Positions 23,601 to 33,961 of a stretch of DNA of 64,000 bases are shown here, piece by piece; positions within the stretch are counted from its first letter, which is position 1; each line of letters opens with the position of its first letter. The DNA lies in contig KN880456.1 in the NCBI GenBank assembly GCA_000934385.1, positions 1 through 64,000 of the forward strand, written 5' to 3'. The notes beneath the pieces were generated by a model, which worked only from the letters and a program-made list of their open reading frames with translations, did not search any database and was not told the origin of the DNA. The DNA comes from Cylindrobasidium torrendii FP15055 ss-10 (lineage: Eukaryota; Basidiomycota; Agaricomycetes; Agaricales; Physalacriaceae). A program made the position numbers and the translations under genes.

Positions 23601-24290
23601 GAGAGTTCATCGAAGGCAGTTGTGGAGCGCCGCCTTGGTAGGGCGCAGACTGGTTGAGCGGCATGAATGTGGTCGACATCATCTGCAGCTTGGGGTCCAT
23701 GAAGCCTGTGACCTGGGGCACCAGCGGACGCGCAGCACCTGGGAAGCCTGTTTGCTGTGGCATGATGCCTCCGTATCCAGTCGGCTGCGACGCAATCGGC
23801 GGAATGCCTGACGCGGCGCCAATACCAGGGGAAGGGCTAAGGAAGCGGTTTGGTTGCTGCTGCTGAGGCTGTAAAAATCCGCTGGAATGCGCATGAGACG
23901 TCGATCGAAGTGCGCGTCGGGCTGTGCTCACCTTTGCTGTTGCTGACCTTGAAACTGTGGGGGCATCTGCGGCACTGGCGGCGGCGGCGGAGCGCGGTGT
24001 GCAAGGCCTTGGTTGCCGAACCCAGATCCACCCACGAATCCTGTCATCTGGGGCTGCATCCCTCCAGCTGGAAATCCCGTCATCTGAGGTTGCATGCCCA
24101 TCTGAGGTTGCATCCCGCCTCCCGGAAATCCCGTCCGCTGCGCCATCAACGGTTGCTGCTGCTGCTGGACGAATTGTTGATTAGGGTTAATGCCCATACT
24201 TTGCTGGAACTGAGGCTGTTGTTGTTGCTGGAATGGTGGCTGCTGCTGGAAGCCAGGCTGCTGAAATCCTTGCTGGCCCCATTGCGCCAT
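17674..24290 (-). CDS. CIN1: Cin1/intersectin-like endocytic scaffold: EH, coiled coil, Pro-rich, WH2, two SH3, RhoGEF (DH-PH)
   Basis: About 14 exons encode a protein of nearly 2,000 residues. Domains in order: a Gln-rich N-terminus with six [LIM]xxQxTG motifs; an EH domain with a calcium-loop sequence WDKDNTGFING, spliced to ALADVDDRGMLNLPEFHVAM; a charged coiled coil; an Arg/Asp/Tyr repeat; an Ala/Glu-rich helix; long polyproline stretches; a WH2 motif (GRGALFASIQAGAKLKKAQT); SH3-1 (DVIVVANPSKTGGDWWFGTV); SH3-2 (TAVGLYDYEATSHEELSF); then after a Pro/Ser linker a DH domain (SVQRITRYPLLLKQ) and a PH-like region ending QQWTHAIENTGKKYRQHES. This is the order described for Cryptococcus Cin1, the homologue of human ITSN1-L, which links endocytosis, actin and Cdc42 signalling. 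I see one EH domain where intersectin has two. The SH3-to-DH junction (about 20.05-20.13 kb) is the least certain splice. It could be annotated as two genes (a Pan1-like protein and a GEF) if that junction were missed. Confidence 0.88.
22338..22490 (-). repeat. In-frame repeats in the CIN1 linker (Arg/Asp/Tyr-rich)
   Basis: Within the CIN1 coding region a unit of about 12 residues, DDDRPYSRGPPR, is repeated with small changes: two near-exact copies, flanked by diverged copies ending YSRGYR and YSRSGYR. The segment is strongly charged and disordered. It may vary in copy number between strains. Confidence 0.7.
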
Positions 24291-24665
24291 CGTCGTCGTC
24301 TTCCAGTGCGTGCAAAATACGAAAAGATAATGATACGCGCCCGAGCTGGGTCGACGTGGTCAGCGGTAAAGGTGCGCTCGACGTGACGTGTGTGACCCTT
24401 CAGGGCGGGATTATCCGGCCCCATCCGGCAATTGACGTCAGGAGCGCCACACATAAACTGAACACGGTCAGGTGTAAGTCACGCTTAAGCATCTTGTGGG
24501 TCCATCATCCATCAGACAAATATCTAATATTACAGTCGGGCTCATCATATTCAACCCGAGAGGTCAAGCTGTCTGTTATTGCCAACGGGACGGACGGTAT
24601 TCACGGTTTGTGGTAGATAAAATGCACCATAGAGCTGCAATACCTCACACATCGCCAACCCCCCA
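24291..24665. promoter_or_regulatory. Divergent promoter region between CIN1 and the secreted-peptide gene
   Basis: The two genes start 376 bp apart and read away from each other. No clear TATA box is visible for either. A TAGATAAAATG sequence about 50 bp before the peptide gene's ATG could be a weak TATA/GATA-like element. Confidence 0.35.
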
Positions 24666-25149
24666 ATGCAGCTGCAGTCATACCCCTTGATTCTCTCAGT
24701 GCTCGTCGCCGTCAGCGCCTTGCCACTGTCCGTGGATTCGTCCAGCAAGACTCAACTGGGAAGCAAAGGGTCATCCAAAGTGATTTTCTCCTCGATCTAA
24801 GCGAACCAATATGATTAACTCTATCGCAGTGGTCGTCCACTGAAGAGACTATAGACTTGAAGAGGCGCCATCACCATGGCCATGATCGCGGAGGACACCA
24901 CGGAATTTCAGGTATCATCGACTCTGTGTTTGACGGCATAGGAGATGTGAGGGACAAACGTGAACTCGGTGTTGAGAAGGTAGGTCATTCTGGATAGTCA
25001 TGGACCTACATCTTTATGCTTTGATTTTGCAGCACCACCGACAAGGCGACGACGACGACGACGACGATTCCCGCCGTCACGGCCACCACCGCGGAGTTTC
25101 GCGCATTATCGATTCTGTTTTCGAAGGCATAGATGATATAAGGAACTAA
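24666..25149 (+). CDS. Small secreted protein with two His-rich repeat units and dibasic (Kex2-type) sites
   Basis: Three exons (24666-24779, 24830-24979, 25033-25149), both introns phase 0, give 126 residues. Residues 1-20 form a signal peptide (MQLQSYPLILSVLVAVSALP). Exons 2 and 3 each carry one copy of the same unit: a His/Gly/Arg-rich stretch (HHHGHDRGGHHG / HGHHRG) followed by a core, SGIIDSVFDGIGDVRD and SRIIDSVFEGIDDIRN. The core can form an amphipathic helix. Dibasic sites flank the units: KRR before unit 1, KR after it, RR before unit 2. A run of seven Asp precedes unit 2. The layout (signal peptide, dibasic sites, repeats) is that of fungal Kex2-processed repeat proteins, which include pheromone-like peptides, repellents and precursors of cyclic RiPPs. 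I recognise no named family. The one-unit-per-exon arrangement suggests exon duplication. Confidence 0.8.
24863..25146 (+). repeat. Two diverged repeat units of the secreted peptide precursor
   Basis: Unit 1 spans 24863-24961 and unit 2 spans 25072-25146, separated by an intron and an Asp-rich spacer. The core coding sequences are alignable but differ at many third codon positions, so the protein sequence appears conserved more than the DNA. Confidence 0.75.
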
Positions 25150-26067
25150 GGGTTCGCATATGTGGATAGCATGTGGGAATATCTTGGAGAGGGTGAATTG
25201 AGCAGTGCCACCCGCAATACTTGTTCCTTTTCCCTAATGTGATTATATAACCTGGGCGCTCGGATGTGGAGCTAGAATCGCTGCATGACATTTATTTTCC
25301 GACTCGAAACCCTTCTGGCTCCCAAGTCGAAGTTCTTCGCGCATTTTTGCGTTGGCGATGGCCCATGGGGTAGATGTGGGGAATTTAGCATGCCGGCTCT
25401 GGGTTCCTGAAGAGAGATATAGAGCCTAACCCTCGTGAGACTGAGAACTACAGTGCATAACCAAGACAGAGCCCCGGAGGATCAGCTTCGAGTAGTCGCT
25501 GAAAATGGTTATGGAATACCTCTATACCTCTATTCACTGCACATAGAGCTAGATGGCGCTGCATACAAGAACTAGAGACGAAACATTTTTTACAACGCGG
25601 ATACTGGAAATTCCGCTATACTGCACTTCGGGGTTCAGGAATTCACCATGGTGGTCAAAAGAGGAAAACGACAAATCGATCGACGACAACGTGCCTTCTG
25701 AATGAGCTTCCATCTGAACGTGAGGCTCACGAGATCGAGGAGTGGTAACTGCTGTCGCCATCACCGTAGCCACCATCTTCAATTGACAGCATAAGCCCAC
25801 ATCCGAGCTTCCTAAATTGCTCTTTTTTCGCATCGCGATTAACAAACACGTGTATGTACGAACGTCGAAATGACATTGACAGAAGACAATGTGCATCAAG
25901 TTCCTGGAATTTTGTATGATACCTACTCACCCTGGCTGTGGCAACTGACATATGCCGATGCAACCCCAGGTTCGCCCCGCGTCTTCCTCTACTTTCATTG
26001 ACTTGCATATAAGTGGGGCATGTGTGAAAACCAACATCTCACTCCCACCATTTGAGTCTATTCCACG
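25150..26067. other. Intergenic region without a recognised gene
   Basis: No supported gene, RNA or repeat is seen between the peptide gene and the seven-TM gene. Open frames here are short and lack domain or splice support. Confidence 0.45.
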
Positions 26068-27348
26068 ATGTCGGGGCTTTCGCCCGCGGGGGCATCCTTC
26101 GTGTCTCTGTTCACTTCGGCCCTCCTCCACGGTGCGCGTGCAAGTTTTCTTTGAATACACAGGAAACCAACAATCCTTAGGAATATACACCGTGCTGTTT
26201 TTTATCGCGCTGTCATTCTTTTGGAGGGGAAAAGGCTTTCTCTCCCTCCCGCTCAAAATTTTGACCATCATCCCGTACCTCATCTCAACCGTGCATCTCT
26301 CCCTATCCTTCTGGGAAACGTTCCATGCGTTCGCTATCCACCACAATGCCGACAAGGTATTCAATCACCAGAAGGGCTGGATATTCGTAGCCCATCTGGG
26401 CATGGAACTCGTCTCCGTGAGTCCTCGAGCTCTCTGGCCTTGGCGCGGTGGGAACTTATTCTATCCAGTGCATTATAGTCGATTTTATCCTCATATGGAG
26501 AGCCTGGGTACTTTGGGCATACAACTGGAGGTCGGTCGTCCTGCCGTGCGCGCTGCTTTTTGGGAGCACAGGTATATCTGCCCTGTTCGCATTTTCTATC
26601 CGTTGGTTGACTTTATCAAGTGACCGGAGTCGTCGGGGTATGGCAGCAGTCCCGCGCCCATATCGAAGGCGTAGTGCGTGGCTCAGGATGGGCCCTCGCG
26701 TTCGCCATCCTGGTTATGCTCACCAATGTTGTTTCCACTGGACTCATCGCTGGGAGAATATGGTGCGCTACCAATATTCCTTTATCTGGAGCTTTAGCCG
26801 AGAGGAAGACCGTCAGCTGAGCTTCTTTCCAGGTGGTACATTCGTGACATGCGGAAGCGGCAACACAGGAATGCGAAGCACTCTTCCCTTACCATACTTC
26901 TTGTGCTCATCGAGTCCGGCGCATTGTACTTGGGCGCGCTCATTGTCTTTGCTATTCTGGCCGTCTTGGGAAACCCTGGAGTCATCATTGTCGTTGATGT
27001 GATTGCTAGAATCACGGTTTGTCTCCTCGTTCGCCGCCCTGGGTGTGTCTAAGATCTTCTTAGGGAATTGCGCCGACACTCATCGTTGTGCTGGTCGCGT
27101 TACGATTGGATATGGAATCACGAAAGAACGACCAACTACGCCACGGGTCCGCAGAAATGTCTGGCTTCACGGAGCAAAACTACTTCCCAAGCATAGTGTC
27201 GATGGCCAACAATCCATCTTCGTCGGTGCTCCCTCATGTTACCAAAGAGTCTGAGGATATTTCGACGACTCAGGAGTCTGATGGACAAATCACGAGTGTC
27301 GAGTATATCAGACCGTACCCTACTCGTAGCTATGTCTCATCACGATGA
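26068..27348 (+). CDS. Seven-transmembrane protein of a basidiomycete family of unknown function
   Basis: The start at 26068 (MSGLSPAGASFVSLFTSALL) joins over an intron to HGIYTVLFFIALSFFW. Further introns near 26.42-26.47, 26.57-26.63, 26.76-26.83 and 27.02-27.06 kb rejoin in phase, for example GRI/WWYIRDMRKR and ARIT/GIAPTLIVVLVALRL. Seven hydrophobic segments can be counted, followed by a Ser/Thr-rich tail of about 60 residues. The GIAPTLIVV motif after the last helix is typical of a large uncharacterised mushroom family with receptor-like topology. It is not an STE3 pheromone receptor or rhodopsin (no retinal lysine motif seen). Function unknown. It lies downstream of the secreted-peptide gene on the same strand. 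Confidence 0.8.
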
Positions 27349-27472
27349 TACTGCATTGTATTAACCACCTTCAATTTGTACAGTATTGTATCACTGGTTT
27401 CCTGTGTCGCCCGTGTGGAAGCCGGTATGGCCGCGTTGGAAAGGTGGCAATAAGGGCGAGTCTCAGGCACGT

Positions 27473-27566
27473 GGCTTGATGGTCTAGTAGTATGATTCCT
27501 TCTTAGGGCGCTGTATTGCTCGGCATTATTTGGAGGAGGTCCCGGGTTCAATTCCCGGTCAAGCCC
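27473..27566 (+). tRNA. tRNA-Pro (anticodon AGG), with 22-nt intron
   Basis: Acceptor stem GGCTTGA/TCAAGCC; anticodon stem CCTTC/GGAGG with one G-U pair; anticodon AGG at 27505-27507. The intron 27509-27530 sits at the canonical place, one base 3' of the anticodon. The T arm carries GGTTCAATTCC. Apart from the anticodon arm and intron it matches the tRNA-Pro(CGG) at 48367-48459. Confidence 0.92.
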
Positions 27567-27888
27567 ATACAAGAATGTTTACCATTTTTCTTGACAGCAA
27601 AGCAACCTCCTACCTTCGAGTTTAATGCGCCCATCGATAATGGATTGAAGCTGAGCTCAATACATCTTTTATAATGATCTGATTCTGCATAGAGAATTAG
27701 GAATGCATACATTCTTTTCTCATTCTAATCGGCCTACAGGTATAGTGCGTGCTGTTCAATACGAGTTGTTATTTCCCGTACTCCAGATGTGCGATGCAAA
27801 TCGATATGATTTTTGTTCTGTCAGTGCCCAGCGTGTACAGAAGTCTACAATTTACTAGTATATGACGCTTATTCTAACCTTGATTGCA
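27567..27888. other. Intergenic, no gene seen
   Basis: AT-rich spacer between tRNA-Pro(AGG) and the 3' end of the first P450 gene. Confidence 0.45.
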
Positions 27889-30095
27889 CTAGAGTGGAGT
27901 GACGAAGAGAGGCATTTGTGCGCCTTCGCCTCCTCGACCAGCAAGCCGGGGACTCGAGAAAACTCCCGGCCAAGCTATCACAGCATCGGTCTCCTTGGAT
28001 GGCTGGAATCGGAAGTTCTCAAGCATTTCGGTGGTATAGCTCTGAAGCTCCATCACACTGCACAGCTGGATCAGTAGTTGGCTGCATGAAAGCTCTATGT
28101 AAGAACTCACCCAAATCGCCAGCCAATACATCCACGAGCACCGGCACCTGATAGTATTGTGAGTATCCAATCACGCTGATCATATTAGACCTGACCAAAC
28201 GTGAGCGAACAGCCAAAGGGCGCGTTGACGAAGTTCTCGATCTTCTTTTCCCAGCGTCTGGGATTCCACTCTTCCGCGTCCGGGCCCCATACAGCGGGGT
28301 TTCTTTTCCATGTTGTTAGTCGTAATTTACAGGCATGTCAGAGAGGGCATACCGGTTATATCCATGAGCAGTGCACTCAATCACTTGACCCTTCTTGATT
28401 GGAATACGGTCAATCGTCCGGCCATCCGTCGTCAACATCGGTTCGCCCAAAGGAATGATATCGTCGAATTGGGCAACACGCGGAAAAGTCCCTAAGATCG
28501 GATGCATACGCAGGGTTTCCTGAATACCTCAATTAGACTATGAACACAAATTTGCGACCGGCATACTTTGATGACTATATTGAGCATAGTCATGCTGTCA
28601 TAATCCTGCGTCGACAGATGTGTGTCCAAACCGGTGTGGGCCCGAACGTCGGCGATCTCCTTGCGAACGGCTTCTTGGATGTCGGGGTTCTTGCTAAGGT
28701 AGTAGAATATCCATGCGAGGGTTGAGGCGCTGCTTTCTTGACCTGCAGCCATGAGATGACTAGCAAAGCTGTTATTGACGAGAAGCGTTGGAGCTAGCAT
28801 GCTTACGCCGCCTGAGCAAGTAGCTCCTCTTCCGAGAGTTTCTTCTTCTCATCTTCGCCTTGATTTGCGCGCACTACGAAGACATTGAGTAGAGGCCGGC
28901 GGTGTGCGCGTCACGTCACTGACCCAGGATGCTCAACATATTGTCCATCTCCCCCTCCCCGACCGACTGTTTCACATCTCGAACGATATCTGCGGACAAA
29001 TCCCTAGAGCGCGCTTTGAACTTCATGAATTGGGCGTTTACTCCAACAGGTGAGCGTGCGAGAATCTCCTGTAAGATTGGGAAGTTTTCCAACGCCCAAA
29101 TCGCAACGCGGAAGACCTTGCTGTTGCTCCCCGTGTCGTCTCTGTAGCAGGTCATCAGAATTCAGACGCCTACATAAGGTGGAAGAGGCATACAGGAAGT
29201 GGTGCAATATCTCGCTGATCTCGCAGTCGCCTTCGAGAAGGGTGTTAAAAGAATGGCTGAAGCCCGCTGCAAGAAAAGTGGTTATTGAAAATCTGGAGCG
29301 TTCCCCAAGGGGTCGAACCTTCTCCAATGGTGTCCAAAGAAGCACGACCAAACCACAGGTGCATGTTGACGGCTCCTCCATCTTTCCCAATGGTGTTTTT
29401 GATTGCTTGAGACAGCTAGGACGAACGATGTAAGTGCTTTTTGCCCGCGAACGGATCTGCCAATGAATACCAACATTCTTCGAAATACGCTGAAATACGG
29501 GGGCGAACATACGGATACGACTCTCAGAAAAAGCCGGACTGAAGACCTTCCGTTGGCGCTGATGAACCATGCCTAGGCAGAGGTGTCAGACCAATCGAAG
29601 GCATCGAACGTCAAGAATTTACCAGTGACTGCTGGTAGTCCCGGACCCCCAAGCGTAATCAAGGACATCGCCAGCTCTGGGGTCTTTTCGTAGCGGTAGC
29701 CTGTGGCATTGAGAATGTAGTTAAGCGCCCTTGCATCAGAGGTCATAAGAATATCACGCTAAGTGTCGAGCTTTAGCGCAAGATAAGATTGAGCTACGTT
29801 CAGCGCACCCCGAATGTTCCCTTCGTCTTGATTGTGGCTCCATAATGTCTGAACCATCGAGATTCGAGGCCACCCATGCGTTCTTGATTACCCAGAACAT
29901 CGATGACATGTCCTATGCACTGTTTAGATAATGTGTACTAACGTGGATGGCGTTTTAACATTTACCTGCAACCCAAGATGGCGACGGAGGACCCGGTATA
30001 TAAGACGGAAGACTTGGAATGTCGAAGAAAAGTTTGTAGATCGCAATTCCTAGGGCAAGGACGGTAGCACCAACAATACCTACGTCGAGTGCCAT
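27889..30095 (-). CDS. Cytochrome P450 monooxygenase (first of two paralogues in the terpene locus)
   Basis: A heme-thiolate monooxygenase anchored in the ER membrane. The N-terminus (MALDVGIVGATVLALGIAIY) is the anchor, followed by the proline hinge SLPSYIPGPPSPSWVAG. The I-helix has AAGQESSASTLAW, the K-helix has ETLRMHP (ExxR), and the heme loop reads FGAGARGCIGWRF once the intron near 28.16-28.20 kb is removed. The C-terminus is EGAQMPLFVTPL. About ten short introns interrupt the gene. All key motifs are present, so it should be active. It is clearly paralogous to the P450 at 33962-36190 (same hinge, same C-terminal EGPQMPL-type ending). The two lie in opposite orientation around SNX3 and the terpene synthase. 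Substrate is inferred from context: an oxidised terpene. Confidence 0.9.
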
Positions 30096-30694
30096 GATGG
30101 GAGACAATCTGTGAGAACTGATAGTGCCGTGGTTCGATAAATACTAGGCCAGCGACAGCGAGCTTGGTTCCTCCAACACCACCGTCAAACCACCGTTATA
30201 ACCTACTCAACTGACAGCTTGGAGCGTTTATGGGAAATGAAGACAGCGTTGGTCATAGAGAGTTACCGCCCATACTCGGAAGCCGGAGGCCGAAGAGGAT
30301 ACGTAGGATTATGAAGGCGAATGCAAGAGGAATGCGCGCACCCATGTAGTGATTTCCCTATCATCAGAATGGATTATTTCGTATATTCAGCAGGACTACT
30401 CATTGCATACCATTACAACGATCCTACTTAACATCGTTGTTCATGTGCATTGTGGGAAACACGATCGGACTTCGGCACGGCATTGATCCCGATGGCATCA
30501 CGACCTTAACCCTAAGAATACTGTTCTTGGAAGCACTCAGTCAGGACAGCTACTCGTCTGAGCGCTGCATTCTCATCCATTCCACCTGTAAAACGTGTGT
30601 TCAACTATCAATGTCCGTCAAAATGGCGATTATAGCTCATGCTACAGTGCTGCTGCCTAGGAACATTTCCACCCGATAAGCCTGGACCGCCAGA
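30096..30694. promoter_or_regulatory. Divergent region between P450 and SNX3
   Basis: Promoters for the minus-strand P450 and the plus-strand SNX3 must lie in these ~600 bp. I see short ORFs on both strands but no supported gene. Confidence 0.35.
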
Positions 30695-31315
30695 ATGACC
30701 ACTGTCTCCCCGTTTGCGCGCAGCTCTGCATTTGAAGAGGGAGTCGGAAGGGAACAGACGGTGCGTGCTCACCGCTGATTCCATTTTCCTTGTTCTCACT
30801 GGCACTGTTCCAGATTGAAGAGATGTATTCTGTCCCGGAATCCTTCCTCGAAATTGAAGTCCGCAACCCTGTGACAACTGGTGCGCATCACGTCGGGCGC
30901 CCATCCTCACAGGGAAACTCACGCCCACCGTAGGCTACGGCCGCAAACAATTTACGACTTACGAAATCGTCACCAAGACGAACATCCCCGCCTTCAAGCT
31001 CCGCCATTCGCTTGTCCGCCGCCGCTATTCGGACTTTGAAGCATTCCGCGACATTCTCGAGCGAGAGAGCACTCGCGTCAATATCCCGCCGCTCCCCGGC
31101 AAGGTTTTCACGAACAGGTTTAGCGACGAAGTCATTGAGCAACGACGAGAGGGTCTGGAAAGGTGCGTGTCTGCGTTCTAGCGCTTGTCCTCCCTGCTGA
31201 GTATCTCCACAGATTCCTGAGCATCGTTGCCGGTCATCCACTACTCCAGACAGGCTCCAAGGTTCTCTGCGCGTTCCTCCAAGATCCCAACTGGGACCGC
31301 GGGATGTGGATGTAA
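30695..31315 (+). CDS. SNX3: Sorting nexin 3 (PX-domain, Snx3/Grd19)
   Basis: Four exons (30695-30760, 30814-30880, 30934-31162, 31213-31315) join in phase to 154 residues, the usual length. A short disordered N-terminus precedes [19 protein letters not shown], then a PX domain with the PI3P-binding [10 protein letters not shown], the proline-rich loop [14 protein letters not shown], and the C-terminal [20 protein letters not shown]. The match to fungal and animal SNX3 is close throughout. It works with retromer in sorting cargo from endosomes. It is a conserved housekeeping gene and sits inside the terpene locus, with its 3' end facing the terpene synthase. Confidence 0.94.
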
Positions 31316-31713
31316 TCTGCGACGAATGCTGAATTTGGATATCCTACTGTAACGTCTTTATGTTTCTAGCTTTGTTGATGTACCCCGTCTCTATCACCGT
31401 TTTATTCATCTCTTGTGCCCGCAATCCATACTACCCACTCCCAACGCCGACGTTCCATTTTCTGACTGCTTTTTCATACACAAGCAACCGCGCGCCGACT
31501 CTTTAAAGGCCTAGCCGTCTCTGCTGCACCGCTCTCGATTGCCAGTTTTCCGTACTATTTAGGCGACCCCGGACACGGCGACACGGACGATGCTTTTGGT
31601 CTTCTGCTCACAAACTCAGTGCACCAATCAGGTTCTGGTTCAATCAAGGTAACATTCTACTGGCATTCGGTTGTCTATTATTTGGCTATTTCCATCATAT
31701 CTGTTTAGGTGAT
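31316..31713. other. Convergent spacer between SNX3 and terpene synthase
   Basis: Holds the 3' ends of two converging genes. No further gene or repeat seen. Confidence 0.45.
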
Positions 31714-32932
31714 CTATCGCTGTCGTACAAATGCTTTGCTCTCAGAAACATGCGCGTTTGCAGGAACAATGCGTGGAAGGAGCTTGACTGTCCTCGTCTT
31801 GCGCACCTGCTCGTACTCTTCCCCGAAGTATCGTGGAGTGAGGAAGGACCATTCGTCGTTGGTAGTGACCCAGCTTCCCAGGCGGAGACAGAAGCGCTCC
31901 AGGACACCATTGACTTTCGGATTTCCGAAGTCGGGCAAATTGTTGAAGTGGCGCAAGAATTCGAGGCGACAGCGGTCGTATTCAGCACTGATAATATCGA
32001 TAGCGCCTTGGATGTCGACGTCTCGCTCAGCCATGGTGACTGAAACCAGATTGTGAGCCTGATCTCCGTGTGCTTGCTCGACGTTGAACGAGTAGATGTC
32101 CTGTACATCGTGTGAGCTCGGCGTGAGTTTGACGAGGTCAGGAAAGTTGCCTTACATTCGACATAATGCTCAAATCGATGCTGCATCGAATCATAGTCTC
32201 CACATATGGATGCTCAGCGACCAGCTTTGGAAGGTCCTCTACAACCACCATAAATGTCGTAGATGTGCGAACACCAATAGTACCCCGTCGCATTTTGAAG
32301 TAATCGGCGGTGGGGCGCACGAGGCCAGTCTCCCGATCCACAGCTTGCTGCCACACGGTCTCCAAGTATTCTTCAAAATCCCGGAGGAAGCGCTCGACAA
32401 ATGAGTCCGTCGCTTTCAAGGCCAGAGTACGAAGCCAGAAGCTGTGGAAACATCAAATGAATATTCGCTAAAACCATGCCAGTACGCACTCTCTCATCAT
32501 AGTAATACACAGATGTTCATTCTTGAGTGCTGGTGCACTGGGATTTCTGTAACCATTCGGAAATCAGGTCTCGGGGAATCAGTATGCGACCGACCTCATT
32601 GTATTCATGACTCCATCTATGAGGACACGGACATTATTTGCATCCATTTCGTCAGTGAGCTCGTCGAAAACAAAGTAGTAGTTGATGAGATCCACCGAGC
32701 ATCGATAGACATCATCTGGAAAGTTGGCGAACGCCCGTGCGGCAAATGACCCAAATTGGCACTTATTGAACGCGTTTTGCGCCTTCTCGCTAAAAGGGGT
32801 GTAGCTCTCTACCCAAGCCTTGCTTTCTGCATTGCTTTTGTCCGAGGCGCAGCTTGGGCGCGTCGGAAATGGCCAGCCTTCCATGAGGTCGGGGAAGCTG
32901 AAGGTATAGGGTTGCTCGTGGTCGACGGCCAT
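31714..32932 (-). CDS. Sesquiterpene-type terpene synthase (class I)
   Basis: Four exons (32595-32932, 32490-32546, 32156-32441, 31714-32100) with 48-55-nt introns give 355 residues, typical for fungal sesquiterpene synthases. The aspartate-rich motif is D90-E-L-T-D94 (in FVFDELTDEMDANN). The NSE triad N227, S231, E235 falls in NDIYSFNVEQ and is split by the last intron exactly after N227. Both Mg2+-binding motifs needed to ionise farnesyl diphosphate are intact. The start at 32932 (MAVDHEQPYTFSFPDLMEGW) lies 70 bp downstream of a TATATAAA box. Two paralogous P450 genes flank it, which fits a small sesquiterpenoid pathway. The cyclisation product cannot be told from sequence. Confidence 0.93.
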
Positions 32933-33001
32933 GATTGTGTGGTTGCGTTGTGGCTTTTGAAAGTATCCTGAGATTGCTGAAGAAAGAGCGGCAGGAAGAT
33001 C

Positions 33002-33009
33002 TTTATATA
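33002..33009 (-). promoter_or_regulatory. TATA box of the terpene synthase
   Basis: TATATAAA on the minus strand, 70 bp upstream of the start codon, within the region shared with the divergent P450. Confidence 0.6.
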
Positions 33010-33961
33010 CCGAAACCATACTACTCGGAGCACTAACAGATCGCAGTACGAGGAATAGAGAATCGCCGCGCTTGGTCAACGAAAGGCGTGTCGGCTTCAA
33101 CAAGCTTGGATGCACGTAGGAATTAAAACCTTGTTTGGCTTGCATGTGAGAAATCACGATGCGTGATGGATGACCTTAATCGATGTTTCTTTTGTTACAC
33201 ACACAAGATATTTTGGTACTATTCTCCCATTTTTCTGTGACGTATGCGAGAGTTCTATGCAAGCAGTGTCGACATCTGCAACACACTGCTCAATGCACTA
33301 CATGTATCCCCCTTCTACCACCATAAGAGACGCGATACGTCATGCATAGTAGATTGCATCTTCTCCATACTAGGAAATTATTGGGCATATTCAGTATCAA
33401 TAGACTCTCCGCGCCTACTACCTAGGACTTCGTTGACCGGCATGACCGCCTCGACCGATATGATGCTGTCCACCTACAAGTGGACAGTTCTCATTGATAA
33501 TTTATGGCAGCATGGATACACTCAAAACTATAATTCAAACGTAGCAAACAGTAAGAGTAGCGATCTTTAAATCTGCAGCTACTTGGCAGAATCAAACCGT
33601 CCGATCAAAATACGGCCCGAATGCCGGACACACAATCAGGACCTAAGGACTACATACAACCGGTCTAACTTACACACATGCATACAATGAGTGGCATTCA
33701 AGGGGAAATACATGAGAGCAGGAACTTGAAAAGGAAATAGTAGTGCTGCGCCCTTCCGCCTCGCCTCTGATCCAGGTGCCACTCATCATATGCTTTCTCG
33801 GACATACTTACCTCCCCGAACAAGCGTTATGAAAATGATCAAAAATGCTGTCCATCAGCTCGACTGAGTCCTGACAAATACTTCCCTAGACTAGTCAGTA
33901 TGTCAGGTAATGAGAGTACTTATACACTGCTGCGATACGGATAACCTCCCAGTACATCACG
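33010..33961. promoter_or_regulatory. Divergent intergenic region between terpene synthase and P450
   Basis: About 1 kb separates the two divergent start codons, the natural place for shared control of the pathway. No extra gene is visible. I could not identify a clear palindromic Zn2Cys6 binding site by eye. Confidence 0.4.

Noticed and set aside
30437..30679. Plus-strand ORF with GLRHGIDPDG, reminiscent of the nickel/cobalt transporter motif (RHxxDADH)
   Set aside because: The match covers only a few residues, the second His is missing, flanking frames give no further transporter helices, and no splice sites extend it. The ORF also abuts the SNX3 start. Probably chance.
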